Origin: JBKEDS01 sp047975545
GTDB lineage: Bacteria; Bacteroidota; Bacteroidia; Flavobacteriales; Flavobacteriaceae
Assembly: GCA_047975545.1 (NCBI GenBank)
Contig: JBKEDS010000055.1
Coordinates: 1-41,847 of the forward strand
Direction: 5' to 3'
Length of the DNA: 41,847 nucleotides
In this document: positions 35,220 through 41,847 of the stretch, piece by piece
Layout of the letters: every line of letters starts with the position of its first letter
How positions within the stretch are numbered: position 1 is the stretch's first letter
Position numbers and translations under genes: made by a program
Notes under the pieces: generated by a model
The model's database searches: none
The model's input: only the letters and a program-made list of their open reading frames with translations
Told to the model about the DNA's origin: nothing

Positions 35220-35825
35220 TTATACGTGGTTTTGGGTTAAAAAATGGTTTAAATAGGCCAAGCCTTTTGGTGTGCAAATACCCCGCAAATGGTATTCGAG
35301 ATAGTTGTCCATAAGTGTATTCATGGTGAAGGTTTTGGTAGGGAACACCTCTTCGTCCTTAAGGCTTACCATACCGCTAAAGTACAGCCTGGAAATAAAA
35401 TCGATATTAAGGTTTGGGCGGTAAAGCCCCAATTTTATACCGCTGTTAAGGTTGTTTACCACACAGTTTTGCATTAATGAAAATTGTTTGGATTTTAAGG
35501 TGCCAAAAATTTTGGGGTAATACTTTTTTAACTGGTATTGTGGCGACGATTTTTCGTCCTTTAAATGGTCCTTAACCAACTTATTAACGCCGTAAACCTC
35601 GTCTATGGGGTTTATACCCGAACTGCAAATGTGGGCTATTTTTTCGCTAATACTATTAAAAACGCTTAATGTAGCAGCTTCCACCAACTTGGTTTTAGTG
35701 TCGAAATGCTGATAGATTGTTTTTTTTGAAACGCCTATTTTATGGGCAATATCGTCCATGGTTACACTTTTAAAGCCGTAATTTAAAAACAGTTCTGCTG
35801 CGTTATTTAATATTTTTGCTTTCAT
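35220..35825 (-). CDS. TetR/AcrR family transcriptional regulator
   Basis: The protein has about 201 residues. Its N-terminal helix-turn-helix is characteristic: KILNNAAELFLNYGFKSVT followed by MDDIAHKIGVSKKTIYQHF. The C-terminal ligand domain is not conserved. A longer frame (from 35888) would add 21 hydrophobic residues that look untranslated, so the ATG at 35825 is used. It is the first gene of the efflux operon and probably represses it. The effector is unknown. Confidence 0.92.
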   Translation of the reverse strand: MKAKILNNAAELFLNYGFKSVTMDDIAHKIGVSKKTIYQHFDTKTKLVEAATLSVFNSISEKIAHICSSGINPIDEVYGVNKLVKDHLKDEKSSPQYQLKKYYPKIFGTLKSKQFSLMQNCVVNNLNSGIKLGLYRPNLNIDFISRLYFSGMVSLKDEEVFPTKTFTMNTLMDNYLEYHLRGICTPKGLAYLNHFLTQNHV

Positions 35826-35944
35826 AATTAGGGCACAAAAATAAAACAGGAAACTAAATAAACAAAAAAAGTTTCCAAAGTTTATCAATATTTAAACATT
35901 TATATAATTTTGGGGCAGTATACGGGTCGTTTCGCTCTTTGTTG

Positions 35945-36030
35945 TAACGTCAATTACGAGGAGGTGCGACGAAGTAATCCGTACAATAAGGAGAGACCGC
36001 TTCGCACCTCGTAGTGGCGTTATTGCTGTG
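35945..36030. repeat. Two family 2 units in inverted orientation
   Basis: CGTCAATTACGAGGAGGTGC and GACCGCTTCGCACCTCGTAG pair as long inverted repeats and can form a large hairpin between the divergent tetR and polyprenyl synthetase genes. Confidence 0.55.
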
Positions 36031-36117
36031 GTGCTGACCTAAAAGCTGTCTATTTTCTATATTCTAAAAAACAATTAGAATAGTATTTTATTTGCAACTG
36101 TTTAATCATAATTAGCT

Positions 36118-36125
36118 TATTTTTG
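36118..36125 (+). promoter_or_regulatory. -7 promoter element for polyprenyl synthetase
   Basis: TATTTTTG ends four bases before the ATG at 36130, predicting a leaderless or nearly leaderless mRNA, as for 21924 and PadR. Confidence 0.5.
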
Positions 36126-36129
36126 CCCC

Positions 36130-37104
36130 ATGCTTTCAACAGAACAATACCAACACGAATTTGTTACCTATTTAAACCAATACGTAACCGGTAAGGAACC
36201 AGAAAACTTATACGCTCCCATTAACTACATATTAAAATTGGGCGGTAAGCGCTTACGGCCCGTGCTTACCCTAATGGCGGCCGAGGCGTTTAATTGCAAT
36301 TATAAAAAGGCCTTGCCGGCGGCATTGAGCATCGAGGTATTCCATAATTTTTCCTTGGTCCACGACGATATTATGGACGATGCCCCCCTGCGCCGCGGCA
36401 ACCAGACCGTGCACGAAAAGTGGGATGTTAATACAGGCATACTTTCGGGCGATGCTATGTTAATTATGGCCTATCGGTTATTCGAAAAATATGAACCGGA
36501 CACCTTTCAAGCCCTGGCAAAACTGTTTAGCAAAACCGCCCTTGAGGTGTGCGAAGGCCAACAATACGATGTCGATTTTGAAAACAGAACCGATGTAACC
36601 ATACCCGAATACCTAAAAATGATTGAGTACAAAACCGCTGTTTTAATTGGCGCCGCCATGCAAATGGGCGCTATCGTGGCGGGGGCTTCGCAAGTGCACC
36701 AGCAAAACATTTACGAGTTTGGCAAAAATCTCGGTATTGCGTTTCAGCTTCAGGACGATTACCTCGACGCCTTTGGCAACCCCGAAACCTTTGGCAAACA
36801 AGTAGGCGGCGATATTATTGAAAACAAAAAAACCTATTTATACCTAAAAGCCCTACAAGGCTTGGACAAAGACGACGAAAAGCATTTGCAAACCCTATTT
36901 GCGTTAGCGGGTGGCGATACCAACTCTAAAATTGAAATAGTAAAACAGCTATTCGTGTCGTCGGGAGCCGATACGGCCACTAAGGAAGCCATAACCGAAT
37001 ATACCAAAAAAGCCTTTTATGTTTTAAACGATTTAAATATTGAAGAAAGCAAAAAAACGGCATTACGCGATTTTGGCTATCGTTTAATGAACAGAAATGT
37101 GTAA
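36130..37104 (+). CDS. Polyprenyl diphosphate synthase
   Basis: This 324-residue trans-prenyltransferase has the first Asp-rich motif LVHDDIMDDAPLRRG (about residue 77) and the second LQDDYLDAFG (about 212). KLGGKRLRPVLTLMA and GEAMLI-type flanks (SGDAMLIMAYRLF) also match. It elongates isoprenoid diphosphates with IPP. The chain length cannot be fixed from sequence: octaprenyl (IspB, quinone side chain) or geranylgeranyl/farnesyl are the options. It is the first gene of the plus-strand run that ends with the hemerythrin gene. Confidence 0.93.
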   Translation: MLSTEQYQHEFVTYLNQYVTGKEPENLYAPINYILKLGGKRLRPVLTLMAAEAFNCNYKKALPAALSIEVFHNFSLVHDDIMDDAPLRRGNQTVHEKWDVNTGILSGDAMLIMAYRLFEKYEPDTFQALAKLFSKTALEVCEGQQYDVDFENRTDVTIPEYLKMIEYKTAVLIGAAMQMGAIVAGASQVHQQNIYEFGKNLGIAFQLQDDYLDAFGNPETFGKQVGGDIIENKKTYLYLKALQGLDKDDEKHLQTLFALAGGDTNSKIEIVKQLFVSSGADTATKEAITEYTKKAFYVLNDLNIEESKKTALRDFGYRLMNRNV

Positions 37105-37117
37105 TTAATTAAAAAAA

Positions 37118-37151
37118 GCGTCACTGCGAGGCACGAAGCAGTCTCTCTGTT
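37118..37151. repeat. Family 2 repeat, short unit
   Basis: GCGTCACTGCGAGGCACGAA followed by GCAGTCTCTCTGTT. It is the uninterrupted form of the unit split at 22379-22430. Confidence 0.55.
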
Positions 37152-37197
37152 ATGTAGGATTTACATCGAAAGCCCCTAAAACAGACGGTAATTTAAG

Positions 37198-37581
37198 GTG
37201 AAAAACATAATGCAGCTACCACAAAACTTCGATATTTTAATAGAAGAAGCAACACAGCAAAAACTCTATAAAAACCTAATAAAACAGCTAAACAAGGATT
37301 TTTTGCTGGCCAACGTACCTTTGGAGTTTAACGAAACCGTGTTGCCATCCAGCCTAAAGCTCATACTGCACGAAACGGTTTTTAAACTAATACAAGAAAA
37401 ATTTGCAGACTATTTAAACCTACTTTATACTGCAGATGTTTCCGAAAAAGAAGTAAAAGCCCTTAACGGTACCGATATACTTAAATTGTCCGAAGACGTA
37501 TCGTTCCTGATATTAAAGCGGGAATGGCAAAAAGTTTGGTTGAAAAATAAGTATAAATTAATTAGGATAAATTTGTCCTAA
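37198..37581 (+). CDS. Hypothetical protein, 127 residues
   Basis: A helical, charged, cytosolic-looking protein with no signal peptide or cysteine. It may start at GTG 37198 or at ATG 37210 (MQLPQNFDILIEEA); the latter gives a more ordinary start. It contains LYKNLIKQLNKDFLLAN and LILKREWQKVWLKNKYK. I do not recognise it. Its last codons overlap the predicted Rrf2 operator (37565-37578), so the neighbouring gene's control region is embedded in this coding sequence. Confidence 0.65.
   Translation: MKNIMQLPQNFDILIEEATQQKLYKNLIKQLNKDFLLANVPLEFNETVLPSSLKLILHETVFKLIQEKFADYLNLLYTADVSEKEVKALNGTDILKLSEDVSFLILKREWQKVWLKNKYKLIRINLS
37565..37578. promoter_or_regulatory. Rrf2-type operator 1
   Basis: GGATA-AATT-TGTCC lies in a longer inverted repeat (AATTAGGA to TCCTAATT, 37560-37583). 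It overlaps a -33-like TTTG (37572-37575), with the -7 element 21 bases on, so binding should block the rrf2 promoter. Operator 2 before ric has the same design. Confidence 0.65.
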
Positions 37582-37596
37582 TTTAAAAATAAATTG

Positions 37597-37604
37597 TATT
37601 TTTG
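37597..37604 (+). promoter_or_regulatory. -7 promoter element of rrf2
   Basis: TATTTTTG matches TAnnTTTG, 17 bases before the ATG at 37622 and 21 bases after the -33-like TTTG. Confidence 0.6.
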
Positions 37605-37621
37605 TAAAATAAAAAGTTTTA

Positions 37622-38056
37622 ATGTTCTCTAAAGCCTGTAAATACGCCATAAAGGCAACTATATATATAGCAGTTAATTCCTATGACAACAAGCGGGTAA
37701 GCCCGCGCGAAATTGCCAAGGAAATTAACTCGCCCGAGGCTTTTACCGCCAAAATTTTACAGGCATTGGTAAGGAACAATATTGTTAATTCCACCAAAGG
37801 TGCTCACGGGGGGTTCGATATAGACAAAGCCAACATTAAAAACATAAAATTAATACAAATAGTTAAAGCTATTGACGGCGACAACCTATTTATGGGCTGT
37901 GGCTTGGGCTTGGACAACTGCAGCGAGGACCATCCCTGTCCCGTACACCATAAATTTAAAGTAGTTAGGGACGAACTTAAATACATGGTAGAAAACACCA
38001 CTTTAGAAGAATTAGCCTCCAACGTGCTGTCGGGCGAAACTTACTTGAAGATTTAA
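37622..38056 (+). CDS. Rrf2 family regulator, NsrR/IscR-like with three-Cys cluster
   Basis: This 144-residue protein has a winged helix at the N-terminus (MFSKACKYAIKATIYIA, then SPEAFTAKILQALVRNNIVNSTKG) and the Cys motif GCGLGLDNCSEDHPCPVHHKF, which supplies three cysteines for an iron-sulfur cluster. Such regulators sense NO or iron-sulfur status. It precedes ric by 45 bp, and two matching operators flank the rrf2 gene, so it probably represses itself and ric until NO damages the cluster. Confidence 0.92.
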   Translation: MFSKACKYAIKATIYIAVNSYDNKRVSPREIAKEINSPEAFTAKILQALVRNNIVNSTKGAHGGFDIDKANIKNIKLIQIVKAIDGDNLFMGCGLGLDNCSEDHPCPVHHKFKVVRDELKYMVENTTLEELASNVLSGETYLKI

Positions 38057-38076
38057 AAAAATTTTAATTAAAAATA

Positions 38077-38090
38077 GGATAAAAATATCC
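38077..38090. promoter_or_regulatory. Rrf2-type operator 2 before ric
   Basis: GGATA-AAAA-TATCC is a 14-bp inverted repeat with the same layout as operator 1, ending 11 bases before the ric ATG (38102). It suggests direct control of ric by the same regulator. Confidence 0.6.
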
Positions 38091-38101
38091 GAAATAAAAT
38101 T

Positions 38102-38833
38102 ATGGAAACATTACACACAGATTCAAAAAAACAAATAGGACAATTTGTAGCCGACGATTTTAGAACCGCCGCCATATTTAGCAATTACGGTATAGATTTT
38201 TGTTGCAAGGGCGACCGGACCGTAGAAGAAGTTTGCCAAAAAAACGGCATAAAACCCGATGTACTTTTGGATGAGCTCCATGCCGTTTTAAACGCCAATA
38301 CTGCCCAGTCCATCGATTATAAATCGTGGCCAATGGATTTATTGGTCGATTATATCGAAAAAAAACACCACCGTTATGTTGAAGAAAAAACACCCGTACT
38401 GCGCCAGTTTCTCGATAAATTATGCCGTGTACACGGTGGCAGGCACCCCGAACTGTTGGAAATAAACGAACTGTTTATAGCCTCGTCGGGCGAATTGGCC
38501 GCCCACATGAAAAAAGAAGAACTCGTGCTATTTCCCTTTATTAAAAAAATGGTAGCGGCAAGTTTAAGCCAAGGCGCCATAGAAGCGCCCCACTTCGGTA
38601 CGGTTGAAAACCCCATTGCCATGATGAAACACGAGCATGACAACGAAGGCGAGCGCTTTAGGAAAATAGCCGAGCTTACCAACAATTACACACCGCCTGC
38701 CGATGCTTGTAATACTTACCGCGTAACCTTTGCCATGCTGGACGAGTTTGAAAAAGATTTGCACCTGCACATCCATTTAGAAAACAATATTTTATTCCCC
38801 AACGCCATAAAGTTGGAAAAACAATTTAGTTAA
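38102..38833 (+). CDS. ric: Iron-sulfur cluster repair di-iron protein (Ric/ScdA/YtfE)
   Basis: This 243-residue protein has an N-terminal DUF542 domain (IDFCCKGDRTVEEVC, about residues 30-45) and a hemerythrin-like di-iron domain. Ligands appear in HHRYVEEKTPVLRQFLDK, HGGRHPEL, HMKKEELVLFP, MKHEHDNEGE and LHLHIHLENNILFP. It repairs iron-sulfur clusters damaged by NO or oxidants, in the cytosol. It follows the Rrf2 regulator and is followed by a good terminator, so the rrf2-ric pair forms one unit. Confidence 0.94.
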   Translation: METLHTDSKKQIGQFVADDFRTAAIFSNYGIDFCCKGDRTVEEVCQKNGIKPDVLLDELHAVLNANTAQSIDYKSWPMDLLVDYIEKKHHRYVEEKTPVLRQFLDKLCRVHGGRHPELLEINELFIASSGELAAHMKKEELVLFPFIKKMVAASLSQGAIEAPHFGTVENPIAMMKHEHDNEGERFRKIAELTNNYTPPADACNTYRVTFAMLDEFEKDLHLHIHLENNILFPNAIKLEKQFS

Positions 38834-38897
38834 GGTGACGATAGGGTTTTTGGGATGCTTTATAACTGTTTCCCGATAAACCCTGTTTTTAGTGCTT

Positions 38898-38935
38898 AAA
38901 TTCCAGAGTATTTCGGTATTCTGGAATTTTTTAAT
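38898..38935 (+). terminator. Intrinsic terminator after ric
   Basis: AAATTCCAGA (38898-38907) pairs with TCTGGAATTT (38920-38929) around a TTTCGG loop, followed by a T run. Confidence 0.8.
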
Positions 38936-38965
38936 TAATTTAGACCTATTAAAAATAATATTGTA

Positions 38966-39092
38966 GTGTTATGTCAACTCTGAAATTTAGTGTAGAGATT
39001 GCTTCGTCGTCGTGCCTCCTTCTCGCAATGACGTCATTGCGACGACAGCGGAGGAAGCAATCCCATCCGTCAATTTTAATTTGACATAACAG
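38966..39092. repeat. MITE-like element, copy D
   Basis: 127 bp with ends GTGTTATGTCAA and TTGACATAACAG, inner palindrome at 39023-39042 and TA on both sides (38964-38965, 39093-39094). It is the best-conserved relative of copy A. Confidence 0.8.
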
Positions 39093-39126
39093 TAGTATGT
39101 TCCAACGAGGACCGAGCCTGTCCGTC

Positions 39127-39150
39127 GGTGGCTGAGCTTGTCGAAGCCAC
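39127..39150. repeat. Inverted repeat GGTGGCTGAGCTTGTCGAAG (family 4)
   Basis: Copy of 27015-27039 with one changed base at GTCG and a slightly altered end. It sits between MITE copy D and the next gene. Confidence 0.6.
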
Positions 39151-39184
39151 ACAGAAACATCGTAAAAACACATTGTACTTTTCT

Positions 39185-40396
39185 ATGTTAAAAAAACTTG
39201 TTATAGCCTGTTTAACCAATTTTTTAATAGCTGCCCTAATGGGGCTGTTATTGCGCTACTCGGTTATTGGGACTATGCGGTTTAATTATAGGTTTTTAAC
39301 CCATGCGCACTCGCATGTTGCCATGTTGGGTTGGGTGTACTTAATGCTGTATGTGCTAATTGTTAACTATTTTGTACCAAAACAAAAGCCTATTTACACT
39401 AAACTATTTTGGTTAACCGAGTTTGCCGTGGTGGGCATGATGTTAAGTTTTCCGTTTCAAGGGTATGCCGCCGTATCGATAAGTTTTTCAACCTTACATA
39501 TTTTTTGCAGCTATTATTTTGCGTACTTGGTTTGGAAACACCATAAAACAACCTCCACAGCAAGCCTATATTTGCTAAAAACGGCCTTGGTTTTTATGGT
39601 GCTGTCCACCTTTGGGGTGTGGTGCTTGGGTCCTGCTGTTTCCACACAAGGGCCGGCTTCGGCGTTTTATCAAATCGCTATCCAGTTTTTTTTGCATTTT
39701 CAGTTTAACGGTTGGTTTTTAATAGCCGTTTTTGCGCTTTTGTGTTATGTGTTTCAAGTTCAACATTCAAAACAATTTAAAGCCTTCTGTGTGTTGGTGT
39801 TGGTTTCAACAATAAGTACTTTGGCCTTGCCCATATATTGGTTTGTTCCGTACGATACCCTGTTTTATGTTAATGCTGTTGGGGTTGTACTGCAAATACC
39901 AATGCTTGCTGTGTTTTTACGACTTTTAAAACCAAAGGCTGCTATTGTGTTTCAAAACCAACCCAAATTGCTGCAATATATATTTGGTTTTGCCTTGGCC
40001 TGTTTGGTGCTAAAAGCATTTTTGCAAATGTTAACTTTGGTACCCGAATTTTCTAAAACCGCCTTTGCTTACCACAATTTTGTGCTGGGTTTTATCCATT
40101 TATTAATGCTTGGGACGGTATCGGGGTTTTTACTGTTTTTTATGCTTAAAAATCACTGGTTGGCTCCAAATAAGCTGTTAGCCTTTGGGGTTTTCGGTTT
40201 TATGTTGGGCTTTGTGTTAACCGAAGCCATTTTGGCCTACCAAGGCTATTTGTACTATACCAAAAGCGGTATGATGCCTTACTATACCAAAAGTTTATTT
40301 TTATCGAGTTTATTATTGCCTGTTGGCATTGTAAGTATAATTATTAATGTTTTAAAAACGAAAAACTATGGACAAAAAACCATTGAAACGCCATAA
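39185..40396 (+). CDS. Polytopic membrane protein with conserved-looking histidines
   Basis: This roughly 403-residue protein starts MLKKLVIACLTNFLIAALMG and has about 11-12 transmembrane segments. His residues inside or beside membrane segments stand out: RFLTHAHSHVAMLGWVYLML, FSTLHIFCSYYF, FLHFQFNGWFLIA and YHNFVLGFIHLLMLGT. This pattern is reminiscent of heme-binding membrane proteins (heme-copper oxidase subunit I, NnrS), but I cannot prove homology. It lies between ric and a hemerythrin gene, overlapping the latter by 29 bp. An earlier ATG at 39128 lies within a repeat and is rejected as the start. Confidence 0.75.
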   Translation: MLKKLVIACLTNFLIAALMGLLLRYSVIGTMRFNYRFLTHAHSHVAMLGWVYLMLYVLIVNYFVPKQKPIYTKLFWLTEFAVVGMMLSFPFQGYAAVSISFSTLHIFCSYYFAYLVWKHHKTTSTASLYLLKTALVFMVLSTFGVWCLGPAVSTQGPASAFYQIAIQFFLHFQFNGWFLIAVFALLCYVFQVQHSKQFKAFCVLVLVSTISTLALPIYWFVPYDTLFYVNAVGVVLQIPMLAVFLRLLKPKAAIVFQNQPKLLQYIFGFALACLVLKAFLQMLTLVPEFSKTAFAYHNFVLGFIHLLMLGTVSGFLLFFMLKNHWLAPNKLLAFGVFGFMLGFVLTEAILAYQGYLYYTKSGMMPYYTKSLFLSSLLLPVGIVSIIINVLKTKNYGQKTIETP

Positions 40397-40832
40397 ATCC
40401 TTACAGCCGCTAAGTAGGGAGCATCACCATAACTTATTATTGTCGTGGAAAATACGAACGGGAATAAGCAAAGGCGTATCCATAGTGCGCATTAGGGCAT
40501 ATGCCGATTGGTTTTACACCAACCACATCCTGCCGCATTTTAATATTGAAGAAGCCTACGTGTTTCCCGTTTTGGGTGAAGACCACGAACTTGTAAAACG
40601 GGCTTTAACCGAACACAGACGCATTAAACGGCTGTTTACCGAAGCACCCAACGATGCCGTTACCTTAAACAAAATAGAAGAAGAAATTGAAAAGCACGTG
40701 CGTTTCGAGGAGCGTATATTGTTTCCCGAAATCCAGCTTATAGCAACAGAGGCCCAAATGGAAGCCATAGACAAAATACATAATCCCGAAGGTGCTTTTG
40801 TAGATAAGTTGGATGATGAGTTTTGGCGGTAA
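40368..40832 (+). CDS. Hemerythrin domain protein
   Basis: This 154-residue single-domain hemerythrin-like protein has likely di-iron ligands in SREHHHNLLLSW, NHILPHFNIEEAYVFPVL, LTEHRRIKRLF and EKHVRFEERILFPEIQ. It is probably a cytosolic O2- or NO-binding or di-iron repair protein. It overlaps the membrane-protein gene by 29 bp, so the two are translationally coupled and likely act together. Confidence 0.9.
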   Translation: MDKKPLKRHKSLQPLSREHHHNLLLSWKIRTGISKGVSIVRIRAYADWFYTNHILPHFNIEEAYVFPVLGEDHELVKRALTEHRRIKRLFTEAPNDAVTLNKIEEEIEKHVRFEERILFPEIQLIATEAQMEAIDKIHNPEGAFVDKLDDEFWR

Positions 40833-40940
40833 AAATTAAGGCATTACCGGTTTCGGCTATGAACAGTTGGGAGGGGTACGCCCTAACTTTTCGGTTTGGC
40901 ACCAACTTTTGTTTTATGTATATATTTTCGTTTTATCACT

Positions 40941-40960
40941 CCTGCCTGCCGGCAGGCAGG
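40941..40960. repeat. Perfect 20-bp palindrome
   Basis: CCTGCCTGCCGGCAGGCAGG is fully self-complementary. A diverged form occurs at 22390-22409, inside another repeat. It is GC-rich unlike its surroundings. Confidence 0.7.
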
Positions 40961-41005
40961 TTCGCCCCAATTGTTTATAGCCAACCTTTGTTGTAGAGCG
41001 TATTT

Positions 41006-41492
41006 TTAATCAAAATCCAATATTCCAAATGTCTCACTATATGGTCTGGAAATATCGATAATGTCAAATTTGGGTGTAATCCGTTTCTTCAGAGCTGCAA
41101 TTGTATTTTTAGTTCTTGCATCTGAAGTTACAAATTGAATTATCCCTTTGTCTAAATCAGCCTGTGCAAATAATTTAGAATCGTTCGGAATTATTGCTCT
41201 CGGTGTTAGTTTTTCGTTACTAATCTTATTTTCTTCAAAAATTGCTTCCGCAAATTCACCTGTCCTTTGAGCGTGGTCTAAATTGAAAGGGATAATTTGT
41301 AGATTTCTTAAAGGTAGTTCGTCAATTTTGCCTTTAACACAATATTCAGCAATGGAAATGGTTGATACTTTTAGTAAAATTTCATTCTCCAAAAAATACT
41401 TAAAATAGCCTTTCGCATTTTTATGTAAAGGGTCTTCATCATTATAAAAGTCGAACGAAGAAGCTGGTATCAAGTAAAACACTATGCTTCAT
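41006..41492 (-). CDS. PIN-domain protein (VapC-like toxin) with an apparent frameshift near the start
   Basis: From codon 17 on the protein reads NDEDPLHKNAKGYFKYFL and continues with STISIAEYCVKG, IIPNDSKLFAQADLD and FVTSDARTKN, which are PIN-domain (RNase) features including the middle and late acidic positions. The open frame begins only at a GTG (41482) and reads FYLIPASSFDFY, lacking the first PIN aspartate. In the neighbouring frame an ATG at 41492 gives MKHSVLLDTSFFVRL, the expected PIN start with Asp8, and then stops at 41442. One extra base in the TTTT run (41446-41449 on the plus strand as AAAA) explains both. It is either an inactivated toxin or a sequencing error. Confidence 0.75.
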
Positions 41493-41847
41493 ATCCTCCT
41501 CTTAAATTATTTAACCATTCATTTGCGTCAATACCTTTCCAATTCCTTTTTGCTTTTTTTATTAGTACATCAAGGTAATTAGAGTCAAATTTTAGGTCAT
41601 AGTCAATCAATTCAATTAAAGAAAGTGATTTTGTGTCTATTTCGCCAGTTTCTGTGTTTTGTTTGCCTGAAGCTCTAACGCCAAATTTTTTATACAACAA
41701 ATTCTGTTCTTGCCCCTCTAAATAATCTTTTCCTGTTTCTATAGTTATTGAACCATAATCGGAAGTGTCTAAATGAATATTCGCTTTACTTTTACCACCT
41801 GCATTTGTAAGAATACCATAAAAATAAAACTCTGCATCTACCCATAA
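41482..41847 (-). CDS. Partner protein of the PIN gene, 5' end outside window
   Basis: The frame stays open from 41847 to a TAG at 41484-41482, so at least 121 residues are coded and the start lies beyond the window. The visible part includes YGSITIETGKDYLEGQEQN, GVRASGKQNTETGEIDTKSL and the C-terminal NEWLNNLRGGYEA. I do not recognise a family. It overlaps the PIN gene by 11 bp and probably forms a toxin-antitoxin pair with it, this protein being the antitoxin candidate. Confidence 0.65.
   Translation of the reverse strand, partial: LWVDAEFYFYGILTNAGGKSKANIHLDTSDYGSITIETGKDYLEGQEQNLLYKKFGVRASGKQNTETGEIDTKSLSLIELIDYDLKFDSNYLDVLIKKAKRNWKGIDANEWLNNLRGGYEA

Noticed and set aside
17342..39092. 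CRISPR array made of the regular repeats
   Set aside because: The copies are kilobases apart, with terminal inverted repeats and TA flanks, and no cas gene is present.
39128..39184. Earlier ATG for the His-rich membrane protein
   Set aside because: The extra 19 residues are encoded by the dispersed hairpin repeat and are unlikely to be translated.
1..41847. tRNA or rRNA genes
   Set aside because: None of the conserved tRNA (GGTTC/T-loop with acceptor pairing) or rRNA segments were found on reading the intergenic regions.

Overview
The window looks like chromosomal DNA of a marine-type member of the Bacteroidota, most likely family Flavobacteriaceae. The evidence is AT-rich intergenic DNA, promoters built on the Bacteroidota -7 element TAnnTTTG, a type IX secretion/gliding lipoprotein of the SprE/PorW type, and lineage-typical families (DUF5687, DUF6427, DUF6341, DUF4254). 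The N2O reductase is of the Sec-exported clade II type. No rRNA, tRNA, CRISPR array, phage or transposase gene was seen.

Layout. 1-5.1 kb (minus strand): partial sprE/porW, then a PadR-controlled set of PadR, membrane protein, DUF2059 protein, DUF5687 permease and ABC ATPase. 5.2-13.8 kb: a flavoreductase with a 2Fe-2S domain, a DUF4254/GT9 envelope-glycan pair, upp (with an apparent frameshift), DUF6427, DUF6341, purD, a polyprenyl-phosphate sugar transferase and UDP-glucuronate decarboxylase. 14.0-21.4 kb (plus strand): the nos cluster, with a c-type cytochrome lipoprotein, a fasciclin lipoprotein, nosZ, a strong terminator, a small membrane protein, and nosL-nosD-nosF-nosY. A CRP/FNR-like palindrome sits about 42 bp before the predicted start of nos transcription. 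21.4-28.4 kb (plus strand): a putative copper-handling set with two related Cys-motif membrane proteins, a YtkA-like lipoprotein, a TonB-dependent receptor, an MbnP-like lipoprotein and a MauG/MbnH-like di-heme protein. 28.9-35.8 kb (minus strand): a tetR-tolC-MFP-RND efflux operon. 36.1-40.8 kb (plus strand): a polyprenyl synthetase, a small unknown protein, and an NO-stress module (Rrf2 regulator, Ric/ScdA, His-rich membrane protein, hemerythrin) with two matching Rrf2-type operators. 41.0 kb to the end (minus strand): a PIN-domain toxin-like gene with an apparent frameshift and its partner, which runs off the window.

How the parts may fit together. The nos cluster reduces N2O with a copper enzyme. 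The MbnP/MbnH/TonB/YtkA set next to it would fit copper capture and delivery, and the Ric/hemerythrin module would repair or buffer NO damage. The copper role is inferred from families and position, not shown.

Intergenic DNA is rich in small repeats. One family of 107-129 bp elements has ends related to TGTTATGTCAA, lies between TA dinucleotides in all four complete copies, and looks like a MITE. One copy has landed inside a second repeat family, leaving a readable empty site. Two single-base indels in homopolymer runs (upp and the PIN gene) could be mutations or assembly errors.
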